Positions 16,053 through 24,937 of a stretch of DNA of 64,000 bases are shown here, one piece after another; position 1 is the stretch's first letter; every line of letters starts with the position of its first letter. A program made the position numbers and the translations under genes. This DNA is from Treponema bryantii (GTDB taxonomy: Bacteria; Spirochaetota; Spirochaetia; Treponematales; Treponemataceae): assembly GCF_900111035.1 (NCBI RefSeq), contig NZ_FOFU01000003.1:124001-188000 (forward strand). The letters are read 5' to 3'. Below the pieces are notes generated by a model, which saw nothing but the letters and a program-made list of their open reading frames with translations, searched no databases and was not told the DNA's origin.

Positions 16053-16946
16053 TCAGGAAGCAAGTGCTGGAGTTTTTGGAATCGAAATAATATTCTTTAC
16101 TGCTTCATAAATCTTTCTTGCAACAACAGGTTTGTTCATAGTGTAAAGATGGATTCCATCAACTCCATGACTGACTAAATCAATAATCTGATTTACGGCA
16201 TAGGCTATTCCTGCATCCATAATTGCTTCGTCATTATCACCATATTTATCGAGCATAACCTTAAACTTTTCCGGAAGTACTACGCCGCAGCGGCTGACCA
16301 TTCTTTCAATTTGTGCACGGTTTATAACTGGCATGATTCCAGCTTCAACAGGAGCATCTATTCCTGCAAGACGACAGTTTTCAATAAATCTATAGAAGAT
16401 ATGATTATCAAAAAACAATTGTGAAATAAGATGATTGCAGCCGCTGTCCACTTTTAATTTCAGATTATTAAGATCAGAAAAAATACTTTCTGATTCAGGA
16501 TGATTTTCTGGATAGCAGGCTGCAGAAAGATGAAAGCTATTGCCCGTAGTTACTTTTATAAAACCGCTCAAATCAGAGGCATGAAGAAAATCTCCTGCAG
16601 GTGCTCTACCTTCAATTCTGTCTCCACGGAGTACTAATATGTTTTCTATACCATTCTCGCTGAATTGCTGGAGCATAGTGGCTGCTTCTGCTTTTGAAAG
16701 ATGAAGGCAGGGAAGATGAACAACACTTTCGACATTACAGGACTTTTTAATTCGTTTGGCAATTTCCAGAGTGTTTGAGCAGTTTTCACTTCCACCGGCT
16801 CCGTAAGTAACACTTATGAAATCCGGAGAAAGATCAGAAAGTTCATCTAATGTACTATAAATAGTTTCAATTGAAGAACTGCGTTTTGGAGGAAACACCT
16901 CGAATGAAAAAACTGTTTTATTGTCGAAAATGCTGTTATCTATCAT
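16053..16946 (-). CDS. metF: 5,10-methylenetetrahydrofolate reductase
   Basis: The 297-residue flavoprotein makes 5-methyl-THF for methionine synthesis. FSFEVFPPK near the start carries the catalytic Glu region, and SVTYGAGGS, LVLRGD and HLISQLFFD are conserved FAD and folate segments. Length matches the bacterial family. It follows metE by 3 bases, so the pair forms one operon that supplies both the methyl donor and the methyltransferase. It is convergent with the Rrf2 gene, with 3 bases between stops. Confidence 0.94.
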   Translation of the reverse strand: MIDNSIFDNKTVFSFEVFPPKRSSSIETIYSTLDELSDLSPDFISVTYGAGGSENCSNTLEIAKRIKKSCNVESVVHLPCLHLSKAEAATMLQQFSENGIENILVLRGDRIEGRAPAGDFLHASDLSGFIKVTTGNSFHLSAACYPENHPESESIFSDLNNLKLKVDSGCNHLISQLFFDNHIFYRFIENCRLAGIDAPVEAGIMPVINRAQIERMVSRCGVVLPEKFKVMLDKYGDNDEAIMDAGIAYAVNQIIDLVSHGVDGIHLYTMNKPVVARKIYEAVKNIISIPKTPALAS

Positions 16947-16949
16947 AAA

Positions 16950-19202
16950 TTAGTTCCTTACCTGTTTTGCTGCTGCAACAAGATTTTTAAGACTTGCAAC
17001 TGTTTCTGTTTCACCGCGGGTTTTTAATCCACAGTCAGGGTTAATCCAGAGTTTGCTTTGAGGAATATAAGTCTTCATTTTTTCTACGGCATTTACAATT
17101 TCTTCGACTGAAGGAACGCGAGGTGAGTGAATGTCATAAACTCCAGGGCCAACTTCAGTACGGAAATTATTGTCCTTAAGAGCTTTCAGAATCTCAAGGT
17201 TAGAACGGCTTGCTTCAAAGGTGATAACATCTGCATCCATATCATCAATATTTTTAATGATAGGAATGAACTCTGAATAACACATGTGAGTGTGAATCTG
17301 TGTCTGTGGTTTACAACCAGAGTGAACGAGATTAAAGGCAGGAATTGCCCAGTCAAGATATTCTGAATGCCAGTCTTCTTTTCTGAGTGGAAGTTTTTCC
17401 TTGAGGGCTGCTTCATCAATCTGAATGATTCTGATACCTGCTTTTTCGAGGTCTAAAACTTCTTCGCGGATTGCAAGGGCAATCTGATATGCACTTTCTT
17501 TGAGGCTGATATCTTCACGTGGGAAAGACCAGTTCAAAATTGTTACAGGGCCTGTGAGCATTCCTTTTACAGGCTTCTTTGAATTTTTGTCTGCACAGCT
17601 CTGAGCGAACTTTGACCATTCAACTGTGATTGGATTTCTTCGGCTTACATCACCCCAGACTACAGGCGGTTTAACACAACGTGTTCCATAAGACTGTACC
17701 CAGGCATTCTGTGTAAAGATGTAACCGTCGAGGTTTTCTCCAAAGTATTCAACCATGTCGTTACGTTCAAATTCACCGTGAACTAAAACATCAAGACCAA
17801 TCTCTTCCTGAAGGGCAATACATTCAGCAATTTTTTTCTGATTGAACTTTACGTAATCTTCTTTTGAAACAGTTCCTTTCTTAAAGCCAGAGCGGTTTGC
17901 ACGAACATCCTGAGTCTGTGGGAAAGATCCGATTGTTGTTGTAGGGAATAAAGGAAGCTGGAATTCTTTTTTCTGAATTGCTTCACGTTCTGCAAAGGCA
18001 GGCTGGCGTACAAAGTCTTCTTTTTTGAGATTTGCAATCTTTGAAGCGATGTCAGAATTTTTAGCAACACGTTCTGTTTCGAAAAGTGCTTTATTTTCTG
18101 CGAATGCCTTCTGGTTGTTTGCAGCTAAATCAGAAAGTTCTGTAAGTTTTTCTTCTGCAAATGCAAAGTATTTTAAGATATTCTGATCAAGCTTCTGTTC
18201 GTTCTTTACTGTGTATGGAACATGAAGAAGTGAGCAGGAAGTTGAAATTGCAACTTCGCCTTTCCAGTTTGACTGAATTGTTTCAAGAAGGGCAGAGGTT
18301 TTTGCATAGTTGTTTTTCCAGATGTTTTTTCCGCAGAGTACACCTGCGAATAATGTACAGTTTTCTTTTGTGCCGGTTTTAAGAAGATTAAGAGTTTCTT
18401 TTCCTTCAACGAAATCAAGACCGATTCCATCAAAATCAAATGAAAGAAGTTCCTTATAATAATCGCGGACATCTCCAAAATATGTCTGAAGCAAAACTTT
18501 AATCTGCTTATTTTCAAGAATGATTTTATATAAATCTGAGAAGAGAGCTTTGTCTTCATCTGTCATATCAAGAACTAAAGCTGGTTCATCAATCTGAATC
18601 CATTCTGCACCCCAGCTTTTTGCATTTGCTAAAAGCTGTTTATAAGCCTCTGCAGTCTTTGCAGAAAAATCTTTAAGCTGTTTGCTGCCTGTAAAGTGGC
18701 TGAGCTTTAAGAATGTGTATGGGCCGATTACATCAACCTTTGTCTGAACTCCATGAGCCTTAGCTTCGTTGTATTCTTCCTGTGCCTTTGTATCATCAAG
18801 CTGAATATCTACTGAATCATCAAATTCTGGAACAATATAATGATAGTTTGTGTTGAACCATTTTTTCATTGGAAGTGCAGTTACGTCTCCCTTGTCTGAC
18901 TGATAACCTCGTGCCATTGCAAAGAAAGTATCAAGCTTTGAGAGGCAAAGTGCCTTGTAGCGCTGTGGAATTACACCGAGCATAAAGCTTGTGTCGAGCA
19001 TGTTATCGTAGAAAGAAAAATCATTTGAACTGATAAAATCAATTCCTGCATTTTTCTGCAAAAGCCAGGCATTCTTACGTAATTCTCTGGCAGTAGCCTG
19101 TAATTCTTCAGCAGTAATTTTACCTGCGAAATACTTTTCTGATGCAAATTTAAGTTCACGGTTTGCACCAACTCTTGGAAATCCTATAACTGATGTTTTC
19201 AA
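16950..19202 (-). CDS. metE: Cobalamin-independent methionine synthase
   Basis: The 750-residue enzyme transfers a methyl group from 5-methyl-THF polyglutamate to homocysteine. The C-terminal barrel keeps the zinc ligands: H and C in THMCYSEF, E in TFEASRS and C in NPDCGLKTR. The N-terminal barrel starts KTSVIGFPRVG, as usual. Length is standard. It is the first gene of metE-metF; GGAGG lies upstream of the start. A minus-strand TATAAT (19258-19253) and the CCTA-N9-TAGG dyad just downstream suggest repression. It is divergent from the second LysR gene, a MetR-like arrangement. Confidence 0.96.
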   Translation of the reverse strand: MKTSVIGFPRVGANRELKFASEKYFAGKITAEELQATARELRKNAWLLQKNAGIDFISSNDFSFYDNMLDTSFMLGVIPQRYKALCLSKLDTFFAMARGYQSDKGDVTALPMKKWFNTNYHYIVPEFDDSVDIQLDDTKAQEEYNEAKAHGVQTKVDVIGPYTFLKLSHFTGSKQLKDFSAKTAEAYKQLLANAKSWGAEWIQIDEPALVLDMTDEDKALFSDLYKIILENKQIKVLLQTYFGDVRDYYKELLSFDFDGIGLDFVEGKETLNLLKTGTKENCTLFAGVLCGKNIWKNNYAKTSALLETIQSNWKGEVAISTSCSLLHVPYTVKNEQKLDQNILKYFAFAEEKLTELSDLAANNQKAFAENKALFETERVAKNSDIASKIANLKKEDFVRQPAFAEREAIQKKEFQLPLFPTTTIGSFPQTQDVRANRSGFKKGTVSKEDYVKFNQKKIAECIALQEEIGLDVLVHGEFERNDMVEYFGENLDGYIFTQNAWVQSYGTRCVKPPVVWGDVSRRNPITVEWSKFAQSCADKNSKKPVKGMLTGPVTILNWSFPREDISLKESAYQIALAIREEVLDLEKAGIRIIQIDEAALKEKLPLRKEDWHSEYLDWAIPAFNLVHSGCKPQTQIHTHMCYSEFIPIIKNIDDMDADVITFEASRSNLEILKALKDNNFRTEVGPGVYDIHSPRVPSVEEIVNAVEKMKTYIPQSKLWINPDCGLKTRGETETVASLKNLVAAAKQVRN

Positions 19203-19227
19203 AATTGTACCTCCACTTTGATTACTG

Positions 19228-19258
19228 CCTATAAATATACTAGGTATCTATCATTATA
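19228..19258 (-). promoter_or_regulatory. metE -10 box and CCTA-N9-TAGG operator
   Basis: The minus-strand -10 TATAAT is at 19258-19253, giving a start near 19246. The dyad CCTATAAATATACTAGG (19228-19244) begins right after it, as at LysR1. No good -35 is visible at 17 bases. The T-N11-A core of LysR sites is also present within the dyad, so a LysR protein cannot be excluded as the binder. Confidence 0.55.
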
Positions 19259-19322
19259 TCTAATACTTAATTTTGTGTGTTTGTCATAGATAAAAACTAT
19301 GGTGAGTGTTATAATGATTTAT

Positions 19323-20222
19323 ATGACAATACAGCAGTTAAAATATGTAGTTGCCGTTGCTGAATACGGAAATGTTACGGCGGCAAGCCAGAAAGTTTAT
19401 ATTTCACAGCCGAGTCTTACAGTTGCAATTCATGAACTGGAAAAGGAAATAGGAATTTCTATTTTTTCAAGAACGAATAAAGGGGTTGTTGTTACAAATG
19501 AGGGAAGGGAGTTTTTAGGTTATGCCCGACAGGTTCTTGAACAGACTTCACTTCTGGAAGAAAAATATCTTGGAAATAAAACGAAGCAGAAAAGATTCAG
19601 TGTAACGTGCCAGCATTATTCTTTTGCAGTAAATGCTTTTGTTGATGTCATCAAAAAGTATGGCGGCTCTGAATATGATTATACATTACGTGAAAGTCAG
19701 ACGAGTCAGATTATTGATGATGTTGCAAAATTAAACAGTGAAATCGGTATTCTTTATCTTAATAAAAAAAATACGGAAATAATTTTAAAACTTCTGAAAA
19801 AAAATGATCTGGTATTTAAAGAACTGTTTACTGCAGAACCTCATGTTTTTATTTCAAAAAATAATCCGCTGGCAAAAAAGAAAACTGTCTGTCTTGAGGA
19901 TCTGGAAGCCTATCCGTATCTGACTTATGAACAGGGTGAATATAATTCCTTTTACTTTGGCGAAGAGCCGCTCCCTGCAATTGATCATAAGTTGAATATT
20001 AAAGTAACGGATCGTGCAACACTTTTTAATCTTTTAATCGGTTTGAATGGATATACAGTCTGTTCTGGTGTTATTGATAGCAAATTGAATGGAAGCAGTA
20101 TTATTTCAAGGCCCCTTGAGCTGGATGATTATATGAAAGTTGGGGTTGTGACTCATAAAAATGTAGTTCTTTCTCAATATGCGCTCTCTTATTTAGAGGC
20201 AATAAAGACTTATATTCCTTAA
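19323..20222 (+). CDS. LysR family transcriptional regulator 2 (next to metE)
   Basis: The 299-residue protein has an N-terminal winged helix-turn-helix (MTIQQLKYVVAVAEYGNVTA) and a LysR effector domain. I choose ATG 19323; an upstream ATG at 19299 adds residues not seen in the family and overlaps the promoter. An extended -10 (TGTTATAAT, ending 19315) leaves 7 bases to the ATG and there is no Shine-Dalgarno, so the mRNA is probably leaderless. It is a paralogue of LysR1 (6704) and divergent from metE, the position of MetR-type activators. The effector is unknown. Confidence 0.88.
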   Translation: MTIQQLKYVVAVAEYGNVTAASQKVYISQPSLTVAIHELEKEIGISIFSRTNKGVVVTNEGREFLGYARQVLEQTSLLEEKYLGNKTKQKRFSVTCQHYSFAVNAFVDVIKKYGGSEYDYTLRESQTSQIIDDVAKLNSEIGILYLNKKNTEIILKLLKKNDLVFKELFTAEPHVFISKNNPLAKKKTVCLEDLEAYPYLTYEQGEYNSFYFGEEPLPAIDHKLNIKVTDRATLFNLLIGLNGYTVCSGVIDSKLNGSSIISRPLELDDYMKVGVVTHKNVVLSQYALSYLEAIKTYIP

Positions 20223-20309
20223 ATAATTGTATTAGGTTTTATAATTTATTATAATAGACTGTGCCGACAGTTAATTTACGGCAATTATTTGATTATCTGA
20301 GGTAAATCT

Positions 20310-21893
20310 ATGGCTACATGGTCAAATGCAGACACACTTTCTTCATGGAAGAAGTTGCAGTCTCTTAAAGGTATGGTTTCTATAGCAGATGAACTTTCTG
20401 GTTCAGGTGCTGCAGATAGAATCGCAAAATATTCTATTCCTATGGGCGGAGCGCTGACATACAACTTCGCTGCTAAACAGGTAAACGAGCAGATTCTTAA
20501 AACTCTTGCTGAGCTCGCAGAAGAGCAGCAGCTTGTAGAAAAATATCAGGAGCTTCTTGATGGTGCTGTTATCAACACTGGAGAGAAGCGCATGGTTCTT
20601 CACCAGCTTACACGCGGTCAGCTTGGTAAAGATGTTATGGCTGATGGTGTAAACAAACGTGAATTCTACATCAACGAAGTAAAACGCATTGCTGATTTTG
20701 CTAACGATGTTCATTCAGGAAAACTTGTAAACGAAAAAGGCGAAAAATATACAACAGTTTGTCAGATTGGTATTGGTGGTTCTGACCTTGGTCCACGCGC
20801 TATGTACCTTGCTCTCGAAAACTGGGCAAAGAAAAACAATACATTCAAAATGGAAGCACACTTCATCTCTAACGTAGACCCTGATGATGCTGCAAGTGTT
20901 GTAAAGTCACTCGACATTTCTAAGACAATTTTCATTCTTGTTTCTAAATCAGGAACAACTCTTGAAACTCTTACAAACGAATCTTTCGTAAAAGACTTCA
21001 TTAAAAAGGCTGGTTGTGATGCAAGCAAGCATATGATCGCTGTAACTAGCGAAACAAGCCCTCTCGCTCACAATCCAGACTATATGGCTGCTTTCTATAT
21101 GGATGATTATATTGGTGGCCGTTATTCTTCTACTTCTGGTGTAGGTGGAGCTGTTTTGAGCCTCGCATTCGGACCAAAGGTATTCCAGGAATTCCTCGAC
21201 GGTGCTGCAGAAGAAGATAAGCTTTGTTTGAACAAGGACATCACAAAGAACGCCGCTCTTATGGATGCTTTGATTGGTGTTTACGAGAGAAACGTTCAGG
21301 GCTATCCTGCAACTGCAATTCTTCCATACTCACAGGCTCTCAGCCGTTTCCCTGCTCACCTTCAGCAGCTTGATATGGAATCAAATGGTAAGAGCGTAAA
21401 CCGCGACGGTCAGCCACTCGGTTACGTAACTGGTCCTGTAATTTTCGGTGAACCGGGAACAAACGGACAGCACTCATTCTATCAGCTTCTCCACCAGGGA
21501 ACAGACATCATTCCTCTCCAGTTCATCGCATTCCGCGAGAACCAGACTGGTGAAGATGTTGTAATTGAAGATTCAACAAGCCAGGTTAAACTCTGCGCTA
21601 ACGTAACAGCTCAGATTGTTGCATTTGCCTGCGGTAAAACTGATGAGAATCCAAACAAGGCATTTGCCGGTGGACGTCCTTCAAGCTTGATTTACGGTGC
21701 ACAGCTTAATCCAAAATCACTTGGTGCTTTGCTCGCTCACTACGAGAACAAAGTTATGTTCCAGGGATTTGTATGGAATGTAAACTCTTTCGACCAGGAA
21801 GGTGTACAGCTCGGTAAGAAATTGGCTAAGACTGTTCTTTCTGGAAATATGGACGGAGCTCTCAAGGCTTATAGCAGCCTTTTAATCAAATAA
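20310..21893 (+). CDS. pgi: Glucose-6-phosphate isomerase
   Basis: The 527-residue glycolytic enzyme interconverts glucose-6-phosphate and fructose-6-phosphate. Conserved blocks include IGIGGSDLGPRAMY, VSKSGTTLETLTNE (phosphate binding), GGRYSSTSGVG and the GEPGTNGQHSFYQLLHQG segment with the catalytic His. Length is close to the bacterial long form. GAGGT precedes the start. The codon choice (many C-ending codons) suggests high expression compared with neighbours. A strong terminator follows. Confidence 0.96.
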   Translation: MATWSNADTLSSWKKLQSLKGMVSIADELSGSGAADRIAKYSIPMGGALTYNFAAKQVNEQILKTLAELAEEQQLVEKYQELLDGAVINTGEKRMVLHQLTRGQLGKDVMADGVNKREFYINEVKRIADFANDVHSGKLVNEKGEKYTTVCQIGIGGSDLGPRAMYLALENWAKKNNTFKMEAHFISNVDPDDAASVVKSLDISKTIFILVSKSGTTLETLTNESFVKDFIKKAGCDASKHMIAVTSETSPLAHNPDYMAAFYMDDYIGGRYSSTSGVGGAVLSLAFGPKVFQEFLDGAAEEDKLCLNKDITKNAALMDALIGVYERNVQGYPATAILPYSQALSRFPAHLQQLDMESNGKSVNRDGQPLGYVTGPVIFGEPGTNGQHSFYQLLHQGTDIIPLQFIAFRENQTGEDVVIEDSTSQVKLCANVTAQIVAFACGKTDENPNKAFAGGRPSSLIYGAQLNPKSLGALLAHYENKVMFQGFVWNVNSFDQEGVQLGKKLAKTVLSGNMDGALKAYSSLLIK

Positions 21894-21906
21894 CAAGGCT
21901 GCTAAA

Positions 21907-21950
21907 CGAGTTTGTCAAGGCTTTAAGCGAAGCGTGCCTTGACGAACTCG
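21907..21950 (+). other. 15-bp stem hairpin after pgi
   Basis: The arms 21907-21921 and 21936-21950 pair over 15 bases with one G-T pair and a 14-base loop. No T-run follows, so it is more likely an mRNA 3' end structure or small repeat than a terminator. A second short hairpin (21975-21981 with 21989-21995) follows. Confidence 0.5.
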
Positions 21951-22004
21951 TATGCTGGACTTTTGATTAAATAGTGTGAGATAACATTTCTCACAGAGCA
22001 TAAG

Positions 22005-22034
22005 AAGACACAGAGACTTTTCTCTGTGTCTTTT
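22005..22034 (+). terminator. Rho-independent terminator of pgi
   Basis: A perfect 12-bp stem (22005-22016 with 22021-22032), a 4-base loop and a run of T follow pgi. The convergent redox operon ends at 22035, so it separates the two units. Confidence 0.85.
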
Positions 22035-22904
22035 TTATTTTAAAACTGTAGTTGAAATCGCACCATGCGGGCATGCTGTTTTGCATTCTCCGCAGCGGAT
22101 GCAGTCCATGCTGTCGGGATTTTTCCAGACGGGGATATCGAGGTGGCATGCTTTCTGGCAGGTGTTGCAGCCTGTACATTTTTGGGAATCGATTTTTATG
22201 CGATATAGAGAGATTTTGTTGAACAGCCCGTATACTGCGCCAAGCGGGCAGACATAGCGGCAGAACGGCCGGTAGATAATAATAGAACTCAGTAAAGTAA
22301 CTGCAAGAATCACAAGTTTCCAGCGGAAAAGAAAGCCTGCGGCCCCTCGCATTGCGTTATTCAAAAGAACGAGTGGGATTCCGCCTTCTAGAGTTCCCAC
22401 GGGGCAGATCCATTTACAGAACCAGGGCTCTCCAAGGCCTGTAATATCAATTACAAAAAGCGGAAGTAAAATTACAAAAATGCCAAGAAAAACAAAACGC
22501 AGCCAGCGAAGGCCTTTTTCTCCGGGCAGGCGGCGGATTTTTTTTACAAAAGGAATCTTAAAAAGCAGATCCTGAATCAAACCAAAGGGGCAGAGAAAGC
22601 CACAGACAAAACGACCGAGTAAAGTTCCGAAAACCGTCATTAAGCCCAGAACATACAGTGACATTTTATACTGCCGGGCGTTCAGTGTTGCCTGCAGTGC
22701 TCCAATCGGGCAGGATCCGAGTGCACCCGGGCACGAATAACAGTTCATTCCGGGAACGCACAGATATTTTGTTGCTCCAGTAAAAATCTGTCCCTTAGCA
22801 AAGCCTTTTATATAGCCATTGGAGATGGCGGTGAATGCCAGCTGTATGAGAAGTCTGATTTTGTTTGGTTCCCGGCGGAGTTCGGCTGAGTTTCGCTTTT
22901 TCAT
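22035..22904 (-). CDS. NapH-like membrane 4Fe-4S protein
   Basis: The 289-residue membrane protein has about five to six hydrophobic segments, three internal C-x3-CP motifs (CGFLCP, CKWICP, CRYVCP) and two C-terminal 4Fe-4S motifs (CTGCNTCQKAC and CIRCGECKTAC). It is an electron carrier of the NapH/PsrC-like ferredoxin membrane family. I start at ATG 22904 because it overlaps the TGA of the small CXXC gene (TGATG), a coupled start; a longer frame to 22922 is possible. With the upstream TlpA-like thioredoxin and CXXC peptide it forms a redox operon that may pass electrons or reductant across the membrane. The partner enzyme is unknown. Confidence 0.85.
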   Translation of the reverse strand: MKKRNSAELRREPNKIRLLIQLAFTAISNGYIKGFAKGQIFTGATKYLCVPGMNCYSCPGALGSCPIGALQATLNARQYKMSLYVLGLMTVFGTLLGRFVCGFLCPFGLIQDLLFKIPFVKKIRRLPGEKGLRWLRFVFLGIFVILLPLFVIDITGLGEPWFCKWICPVGTLEGGIPLVLLNNAMRGAAGFLFRWKLVILAVTLLSSIIIYRPFCRYVCPLGAVYGLFNKISLYRIKIDSQKCTGCNTCQKACHLDIPVWKNPDSMDCIRCGECKTACPHGAISTTVLK

Positions 22905-23050
22905 CAGCCTATTCCTATGCATTCAAGACAGAGTTTTGTTGCTTTTTGAAAGACAGTTGCTGCTTCTCCGCGGTAGATTCCTGCTGCAATCAGAAGAAGT
23001 CCAAAACAGAGAACTGAAATTGAGATGATAAGTCTTTTCTTTCCGGTCAT
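22904..23050 (-). CDS. Small CXXC membrane peptide (CD1871A family)
   Basis: An intact 48-codon frame starts [13 protein letters not shown], has one membrane helix (about residues 7-23), then [20 protein letters not shown] and GIG. The RGE, KA and CLEC-IGIG pattern matches the CD1871A family of CXXC peptides, which usually lies beside a NapH-like protein and a TlpA-like thioredoxin, as here. It starts 18 bases after the TlpA-like gene and its stop overlaps the next start. Function is not established; a redox role of the CXXC pair is the inference. Confidence 0.85.
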   Translation of the reverse strand: MTGKKRLIISISVLCFGLLLIAAGIYRGEAATVFQKATKLCLECIGIG

Positions 23051-23068
23051 ACGGATTTTATTATAAAC

Positions 23069-23602
23069 CTATTTCTGGCTTTCCAAAAGTTTATCTATGA
23101 TTTTCTGCCAGTCTTTCTGACTTCGGGAACCAAGATAGGCATTTCCAATCTGATTTCCGTTTTTGTCTACGAAGATTGTAGTAGGTACAGCCTGAATTCC
23201 TCGTAACATGGTCTGGAACATATCGATTGTTGGAACGATATTTCTGTATTTAACACCAGTCTTTTGAATAATCATAAGGGCATCTGACTTTAATCGTGGA
23301 TCAACTTTTCCCCAGTCGTCGACAATATCAATGGGAATTCCGATGATTTCAACGCCTTTGCTTTTATTTTCTTCGCTGAGTTTTGCAAGGTCCGGCATTT
23401 CGCGGATACAAGGGCCACAGAATGTTCCCCAGATGTTTATCATTGTGAGTTTGTTGTCTGAATATAAGTCACTTGAAATCTTATTGCCTTCTAAATCTAC
23501 AGAAGAGAAGGTTAATGGTTTTGAATTCGCCTTATTTTTTGTCTGCCCAAATAAAACAGCAGCGGTTCCGAGTAAAATTAAAACGGAAAGAAATCTTTTC
23601 AT
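23069..23602 (-). CDS. TlpA-like periplasmic thioredoxin
   Basis: The 177-residue product has a signal peptide (MKRFLSVLILLGTAAVLFG) and a thioredoxin fold with the active site WGTFCGPC, a cis-proline segment AVPTTIF and FVDKNG. I start at ATG 23602; the frame extends 27 codons further without a sensible start. Such proteins reduce or oxidise exported thiols. It is first in an operon with the CXXC peptide and NapH-like protein, so it is likely the periplasmic end of that electron path. Confidence 0.9.
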   Translation of the reverse strand: MKRFLSVLILLGTAAVLFGQTKNKANSKPLTFSSVDLEGNKISSDLYSDNKLTMINIWGTFCGPCIREMPDLAKLSEENKSKGVEIIGIPIDIVDDWGKVDPRLKSDALMIIQKTGVKYRNIVPTIDMFQTMLRGIQAVPTTIFVDKNGNQIGNAYLGSRSQKDWQKIIDKLLESQK

Positions 23603-23726
23603 AGGTTGCTCCTGAATATAATATAATAGTTTTTTTATGCAATCGGCTAATTTTTTTATTTTTTTTATTGTTTTATGTAACATAAACCAGTATCTTAGGT
23701 GTTTATTAATTCAACGAGGTAAAAAT

Positions 23727-24776
23727 ATGAATAAAATCAAAAAAATCTTTTTAGTTGTTCTTTCTGTTGTTTCCTGCTCTCTTTTTGCAAATGAAAATCA
23801 AAGAGAAAAGATTAATGCACCATTTGTTTTTTCTTTTGTAAGTAATGAATTTTATTTGTTTTCTCAAAAAGATGTAGTAACTCCATTTGCTGTCGGTATG
23901 CTTGGTTCTACCGTATATCAGGTTAATGCTTTGCAGGCTTCAAGCTTATATAACGTTACTCATGAGGTTAATGGCGTTCAGTTATCTGGAATTTTGAATT
24001 GGAATACAAGTGAGTTTGATGGAGTTCAGGGTGCTGGTATTTTCAATGTGAATGGTGGAGACTTTGATGGTTCTCAGCTTGCAGGAATACTTAATGTAAA
24101 TGCGGGTGCTTTTTCTGGCTTTCAGGGAGCTGGAATAATGAATTATGCTGGTGGCCAAGATTCAAATGGTGTACAGGCAGCCAGTATTTTAAACATTAAG
24201 AAGGGAAATCTAAAAGGTGCTCAGATTGGTTTGATAAATATCTGTTCTGGTGAATGTAATTTCCAGCTTGGATTAATCAATATTTCTAAAAACGGTATTA
24301 TTGAACTTGGAGCATCTTATACAAGTAATGACAATATAAGATATACATTTACCAGCGGTAAGGAATATTTCTATACTGTAGTTGGATTTATGACAGATAA
24401 TCCTTTCCGTAATGGAAATATGTTCAAAAAAGAATTCTTTTACAACTTTGAAAATTTTACAGGAGTTGGTACAAGACTGTCTTTCGGAATATTTAATGTC
24501 GGAGTGGAAGCCCTCTATAACAATGTCTTTTTCCTGGATTCAGATAATAGATTCAGAAGCGCAGGTTATATTTCTGGCCGCGTAGCTGCTGGAGTTACTC
24601 CTGTAAAGCATTTTAATATTTTTGCAGGTTATACTGCCGGATTTGAACATTCTGCTTATTGTAATAGTGATTTAGCCTTTGAACATAAGGCTTCTAATCT
24701 TAAAACCAGATTTAATAATGGACTTGTAATTCATCATGAAGTTGATGTTGGAATAAAGGTTTGTTTGAATAATTAA
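23727..24776 (+). CDS. LA_2272-type surface repeat protein
   Basis: The 349-residue protein has a signal peptide (residues 1-21, ending LFA). About residues 75-200 are a series of roughly 18-residue repeats of the form G-x-Q-x-(A/S)-G-I-x-N, for example GVQLSGILNWN, GVQGAGIFNVN, GSQLAGILNVN and GFQGAGIMNYA. The rest looks like outer-membrane beta strands (FNVGVEALYNNVFF, HEVDVGIKV). This is the repeat style of spirochaete LA_2272 proteins, whose function is unknown; surface exposure is likely. ACGAGGT at 23714-23720 is the ribosome site. It stands alone. Confidence 0.75.
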   Translation: MNKIKKIFLVVLSVVSCSLFANENQREKINAPFVFSFVSNEFYLFSQKDVVTPFAVGMLGSTVYQVNALQASSLYNVTHEVNGVQLSGILNWNTSEFDGVQGAGIFNVNGGDFDGSQLAGILNVNAGAFSGFQGAGIMNYAGGQDSNGVQAASILNIKKGNLKGAQIGLINICSGECNFQLGLINISKNGIIELGASYTSNDNIRYTFTSGKEYFYTVVGFMTDNPFRNGNMFKKEFFYNFENFTGVGTRLSFGIFNVGVEALYNNVFFLDSDNRFRSAGYISGRVAAGVTPVKHFNIFAGYTAGFEHSAYCNSDLAFEHKASNLKTRFNNGLVIHHEVDVGIKVCLNN

Positions 24777-24791
24777 AAGCGTTGAAAGGTC

Positions 24792-24824
24792 GGCAGGCAT
24801 AGCCTGCCTCTGCCGCTATTTTTT
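24792..24824 (+). terminator. Likely terminator after the surface repeat gene
   Basis: GGCAGGC-ATA-GCCTGCC (24792-24808) is followed 10 bases later by six T (to 24824). The spacing between stem and T-run is longer than ideal, so confidence is moderate. Confidence 0.55.
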
Positions 24825-24872
24825 AACGGATTTCCAATAAGAGCGGGGAGGATGCAACGAAGTGCGGCCGCG

Positions 24873-24890
24873 GGGGCGGGGCTCCGCCCC
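24873..24890. repeat. GC-rich hairpin upstream of argR
   Basis: GGGGCGG-GGCT-CCGCCCC is a perfect 7-bp stem within a GC-rich stretch (24840-24895) unlike the AT-rich surroundings. It resembles the other GC-rich intergenic modules at 11314-11400 and 56335-56415 and may be a repeat fragment. Confidence 0.5.
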
Positions 24891-24921
24891 TCATATATTC
24901 TTGTAAAAAATGCATAAAAAG

Positions 24922-24935
24922 TGTATATTTATACA
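24922..24935 (+). promoter_or_regulatory. ArgR-type box over the argR start
   Basis: TGTATATTTATACA is a near-perfect 14-bp palindrome that ends 2 bases before the ATG. Its position and AT-rich form fit an ARG box and autoregulation by ArgR. Confidence 0.6.
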
Positions 24936-24937
24936 TT

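Noticed and set aside
7667-19244. CCTA-N9-TAGG dyads as pure LysR activator sites
   Set aside because: They contain the T-N11-A core of LysR sites, so this is not excluded. But activators of this family bind near -65, whereas these lie on the -35, the start or just downstream, which fits a repressor better.
19203-19322. SAM riboswitch or T-box before metE
   Set aside because: The 5' region of metE is short and holds only a promoter and the dyad; no conserved S-box helices or terminator were seen.
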